Source: Rhizorhabdus wittichii RW1 (GTDB lineage: Bacteria > Pseudomonadota > Alphaproteobacteria > Sphingomonadales > Sphingomonadaceae). Taken from it: 64,000 nucleotides of DNA. Below the pieces are notes generated by a model. It worked only from the letters and a program-made list of their open reading frames with translations, searched no databases and was not told the origin of the DNA. Shown in pieces: positions 61,249-64,000 of this stretch. The number at the start of each line of letters is the position of its first letter. The stretch's first letter is position 1. The position numbers and the translations under genes were made by a program. The stretch is taken from assembly GCA_000016765.1 (NCBI GenBank), contig CP000699.1, positions 744,001 through 808,000 on the forward strand. The letters run 5' to 3'.

Positions 61249-61287
61249 TAATTGTTGCATTTGATGGGTCAATCAAGAGCAAAATTA
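61249..61287. promoter_or_regulatory. Nested palindromes between AsnC regulator and exporter
   Basis: Outer arms TAATTGTTGC (61249-61258) and GCAAAATTA (61279-61287); inner perfect repeat TTGAT/ATCAA with a 6-base centre (61261-61276). Placed between divergent starts, AT-rich. Probable binding site of the adjacent Lrp/AsnC regulator. Confidence 0.5.
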
Positions 61288-61322
61288 TCGGCCCTCCGAT
61301 GATATAACCCGCACATCTTCCC

Positions 61323-62300
61323 ATGATGAGCATCGCCGTGGACCGAACCTCCCGCACCAATCCAACCTTGACCGGCATCCTCTGCGGCATGGCCGCCGGG
61401 GCGCTGTGGGGGCTGGTGTTCCTGGCGCCCGAGCTGGCGGGCGCGTTCAGCCCGCTCCAGCTCACCATCGGCCGCTACCTCGCCTATGGCGCGATCTCGG
61501 CCGCGCTGATCGCGCCGCGCTGGCGCGCCGCCGTCGCCGGGATCGGCCGCCGCGAGTGGCTGGCGCTGGCCTGGCTCGCGCTGGCCGGCAACACGCTCTA
61601 CTATATCCTGCTGTCGAGCGCGGTGCAGAGCGGCGGCATCGCGATGACCTCGCTGGTCATCGGCTTCCTGCCGGTCGCGGTGACGATCATCGGCAGCCGC
61701 CACCGCGACGCGGTGTCGCTGTCCCGGCTCGCGCCCTCATTGCTGCTGTGCGCGGCCGGCGCGCTCTGCATCGGCTGGCAGGCGGTCGCCATGCCCGCGT
61801 CGGGATCGGTGACGGCGCAGGTGACCGGCCTGCTCTGCGCGGTCGGCGCGCTGGCGTCGTGGACGGCCTATGCGGTCGGCAACAGCCATATGCTCGGCCG
61901 CCTCCCCAAGGTCTCGGTCCACGACTGGAACCTGCTGTCCGGGATCGTCACCGGCGCGCAGAGCGTCGTGCTGCTCCCGCTCGCGCTGCTGCTCGGCTCG
62001 GCGCGGCACGACACCGTCGCCTGGGCGCAGTTCGCGGGCGTGTCGATCGGCGTCGCGGTGCTGGCGTCGATCGTGGGCAACGCCTTCTGGAACCGGATGA
62101 GCCGGCTGCTGCCGCTGACCCTGGTCGGGCAGATGATCCTGTTCGAGACGCTGTTCGCGCTGATCTACGGCTTCCTGTGGGAACGCCGCCTGCCGACCCT
62201 GCTCGAAAGCGCGGCCTTCGCGCTGGTGGTGCTGAGCGTGCTGTCGTGCATCGCCGCGCACCGCAGGCCGGCGACCGGGACGGTCCCGGTCGCCGCCTGA
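61323..62300 (+). CDS. EamA/DMT family transporter
   Basis: A 325-residue membrane protein with ten hydrophobic helices in two EamA repeats (about 18-150 and 165-310). Segments GILCGMAAGALWGLVFLAPELAG and NTLYYILLSSAVQSGGIAMTSLVIGFLPVAVTIIG are typical of the first repeat. Drug/metabolite transporters of this kind often export amino acids or related metabolites; the regulator next door supports that. Two adjacent ATGs (61323, 61326) are possible starts. Convergent with the GMC oxidoreductase, 4 bp apart. Confidence 0.88.
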   Translation: MMSIAVDRTSRTNPTLTGILCGMAAGALWGLVFLAPELAGAFSPLQLTIGRYLAYGAISAALIAPRWRAAVAGIGRREWLALAWLALAGNTLYYILLSSAVQSGGIAMTSLVIGFLPVAVTIIGSRHRDAVSLSRLAPSLLLCAAGALCIGWQAVAMPASGSVTAQVTGLLCAVGALASWTAYAVGNSHMLGRLPKVSVHDWNLLSGIVTGAQSVVLLPLALLLGSARHDTVAWAQFAGVSIGVAVLASIVGNAFWNRMSRLLPLTLVGQMILFETLFALIYGFLWERRLPTLLESAAFALVVLSVLSCIAAHRRPATGTVPVAA

Positions 62301-62304
62301 GCGA

Positions 62305-63861
62305 TCAGAGCCGGCCCGCCCGTATCTCCCCGTCGATATGCTCGGCCTGGCGCAGGGCGAGCGCGACGATCGTCAGGGTCGGGTTGCAGCCGGCCGCGGT
62401 CGGGAACAGGCTGCCGTCCGAGACGAACAGGTTCGCGACGTCGTGGGTGCGGCCATAGGGCGTGCAGACGCTGGCCTTCGGATCGGTGCCCATCCGCGCC
62501 GTGCCCATATTGTGGGTGGCGGGGATGAAGTCGCCCATCTCGACGATCTTCTCGGCGCCCAGCGCCTCGTAGATCCTGCGGCCGACCTTCCAGGCATAGG
62601 TCTTCATCGCGATGGTGTTGGGGTGATCCTCATAATGGATCACCGGCACCGGCAGGCCGTAGCCGTCGCGCTCGGTCGGGTGCAGGGTGATGCCGTTCGA
62701 GAGCTGCGGCGGGTCCTCGCCGGTCAGCAGCAGCCCCGCGAGATGATCATATTTGTCGAGCACCGAGGTCAGGTCCTCGCCCCAGCCGCCGATCATCATG
62801 TTCTTCGCCAGGATTTCCGGCGTGAACGGAACGGTGCTGATCAGGAAGCCGCCGACGAAACCACGTTCGGGCTTGTGGGTCCGCTCGTCGCGGACGACGC
62901 CGGCCAGGTGGGTCTGGCGGTGGAAGTTCACCTTGCCCGGCATCACCCCCATCACCTGGATGGTGAAGTGGCGCATATAGTTGCGGCCGACGAGGCCGCT
63001 GCCATTGGCGAGGCCGTTGGGGAAACGCGCGCTGCGGTTGTTGAGCAGCAGGCGGGTCGTCTCGACGACGTTGCCGGCGACCGAGACGGCGCGGCACTTC
63101 TGCGTGACCGTCCGGCCCTTGTTCAGATAGGTGACGCTCTCGACCCGGCCATCGGCGCCGAGATTGACCCCGGTGACCATCGATTCCGGGCGCAGCTCGA
63201 ACCGGCCGGTCTCCTCGGCCTTCGGTATCTCGGTGTAGAGGGTCGACCATTTGGCGCCGACCGCGCAGCCCGAGGTGCAGAAGCCAAGCTGCTGGCATGG
63301 CGGCCGATCGTCGCGCGGGACCGAGTTGATCGCCATGTTGTGCGTGTCGATGTCCGTATAGCCGCACATCCGCGCGCCGGCTTCGAGCACCTTGGTATTG
63401 TTGCCCGCCGGCAGGAAGGGCAGCCCGTGCTTGCCGGTCACGCCCATGCGGATCTCGGCCTTGTCATACCAGGGCGCGATCTCCTCGGGCGTCACCGGCC
63501 AGTCGACCAGCGTCGTGTCGGGCAGCGGGCCGTAGGTCGACAGCGCCCGCATCTCATAAGGCTCGATGCGCGGGCAGGCGCCGGTCCAGTGCATGGTGGT
63601 GCCGCCGACCGTCTTGCAGCCCCAGACCGGGAAATTGGGATCGGGCTTGCCGGTCGCCATGCGGCGGTCGAGCCAGGTGAGCTTCTCGAACATCACCGCT
63701 TCGTCGTTGACCACGTCGGTCAGCGACAGGCGCGGGCCCGCCTCCAGGCAGACGACCTTGTGACCCTTCTGCGCCAGCTCGTTCGACAGCGTGCCGCCGC
63801 CCGCGCCCGATCCGATGACGACGAAGACCGAGCCGTCGTCGAGGTTGAAGCGCGCGCTCAT
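62305..63861 (-). CDS. GMC family oxidoreductase
   Basis: A 518-residue FAD-dependent oxidoreductase of the GMC family. The FAD-binding motif VIGSGAGGGTLSNELAQKGHKVVCLEAG is at residues 15-42 (in parts), GGTTMHWTGACPR at about 86-98, the catalytic region THNMGTARMG with its His near residue 447, and the closing PTAAGCNPTLTIVALALRQAEHI. Such enzymes, with a small partner of the gluconate 2-dehydrogenase subunit 3 type and a cytochrome, oxidise alcohols or sugars. The start overlaps the stop of the gene upstream by 4 bp, consistent with that partner. Confidence 0.92.
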   Translation of the reverse strand: MSARFNLDDGSVFVVIGSGAGGGTLSNELAQKGHKVVCLEAGPRLSLTDVVNDEAVMFEKLTWLDRRMATGKPDPNFPVWGCKTVGGTTMHWTGACPRIEPYEMRALSTYGPLPDTTLVDWPVTPEEIAPWYDKAEIRMGVTGKHGLPFLPAGNNTKVLEAGARMCGYTDIDTHNMAINSVPRDDRPPCQQLGFCTSGCAVGAKWSTLYTEIPKAEETGRFELRPESMVTGVNLGADGRVESVTYLNKGRTVTQKCRAVSVAGNVVETTRLLLNNRSARFPNGLANGSGLVGRNYMRHFTIQVMGVMPGKVNFHRQTHLAGVVRDERTHKPERGFVGGFLISTVPFTPEILAKNMMIGGWGEDLTSVLDKYDHLAGLLLTGEDPPQLSNGITLHPTERDGYGLPVPVIHYEDHPNTIAMKTYAWKVGRRIYEALGAEKIVEMGDFIPATHNMGTARMGTDPKASVCTPYGRTHDVANLFVSDGSLFPTAAGCNPTLTIVALALRQAEHIDGEIRAGRL

Positions 63862-64000
63862 GCCCGCCCTCCCGCCTTGGGCAGCCAGTCGATATCGTCG
63901 AAGCCGCGGTCGTGATAGCCGCCATATTCGAGCGACGAGCCCTCATAGCCGACCATCTTCCACACCGATCGGTCGCGGTAGATCAGCTCCGCGCCGCGCC
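63858..64000 (-). CDS. C-terminal fragment, possibly gluconate 2-dehydrogenase subunit 3-like (cut by window edge)
   Basis: The last 46 codons of a minus-strand gene continuing beyond the window. The translation ends with LIYRDRSVWKMVGYEG and ...GFDDIDWLPKAGGRA. Its TGA overlaps the GMC start by 4 bp. Gene order suggests the small subunit (gluconate 2-dehydrogenase subunit 3 family) that often precedes GMC oxidoreductases, but the fragment is too short to prove it. Confidence 0.55.
   Translation of the reverse strand, partial: RGAELIYRDRSVWKMVGYEGSSLEYGGYHDRGFDDIDWLPKAGGRA

Overview
The window looks like chromosomal DNA of a sphingomonad-type alphaproteobacterium. The evidence is a high GC content with strong G/C preference at third codon positions, five complete and one partial TonB-dependent receptor (TBDR) genes, and a hairpin-pair intergenic repeat of the kind common in sphingomonads. 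It is densely packed with accessory catabolic genes. I see no rRNA, tRNA, CRISPR array, transposase or phage gene. The genus cannot be fixed from the sequence alone.

Region 1 (1-3453) has the end of a TBDR, a periplasmic amidohydrolase, an Lrp/AsnC regulator and an APC-family amino-acid permease. It reads as a peptide or amino-acid uptake unit.

Region 2 (3466-27468) is a nearly complete periplasmic quinoprotein alcohol oxidation locus. It holds pseudoazurin, a CXXCW rhodanese-like protein, a SoxYZ-like carrier, a metallohydrolase, a TBDR, acetyl-CoA synthetase, a porin, a YVTN beta-propeller, cytochrome c550 (PedF type), a MoxJ-like binding protein, a PQQ alcohol dehydrogenase with the lanthanide signature (Asp318/Asp320), and a LuxR response regulator. 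After a patch of less related genes (17.4-20.7 kb) come a hybrid histidine kinase, a FIST sensor, DUF3422, DUF779 and an acetaldehyde dehydrogenase. Together these would take ethanol-like alcohols to acetaldehyde, acetate and acetyl-CoA. A 13-14 bp box (consensus ACCCAAGGTCCAAT) lies in the same orientation ahead of eight of these genes and defines a probable regulon.

Region 3 (27564-42372), all on the minus strand, is a catabolic island. It contains a TIGR04076 protein, an aldo/keto reductase, two copies of a dimethylformamidase-large-subunit-like protein, two MFS transporters, two paralogous TBDRs, an SRPBCC protein and a luciferase-like (LLM) oxidoreductase. Genes overlap by 4-8 bp at several junctions. 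Divergently, at 42827-47934, are another TBDR, a YtcJ-type amidohydrolase and an AraC regulator. An AT-rich box is repeated (23 of 25 positions) at 42449 and 46979.

Region 4 (48109-51116) encodes FbiC (the CofG-CofH fusion for the F420 chromophore) and an F420:NADP oxidoreductase. This makes it plausible that the LLM enzymes use F420.

Region 5 (51136-64000) has an AraC regulator divergent from a fosmidomycin-resistance-type MFS pump, a quinohemoprotein alcohol dehydrogenase with a lipoprotein signal, another AraC regulator, an NTF2-like protein, an LLM oxidoreductase, a third paralogous TBDR, an Lrp/AsnC regulator divergent from an EamA exporter, and a GMC oxidoreductase overlapping a partial gene at the window edge.
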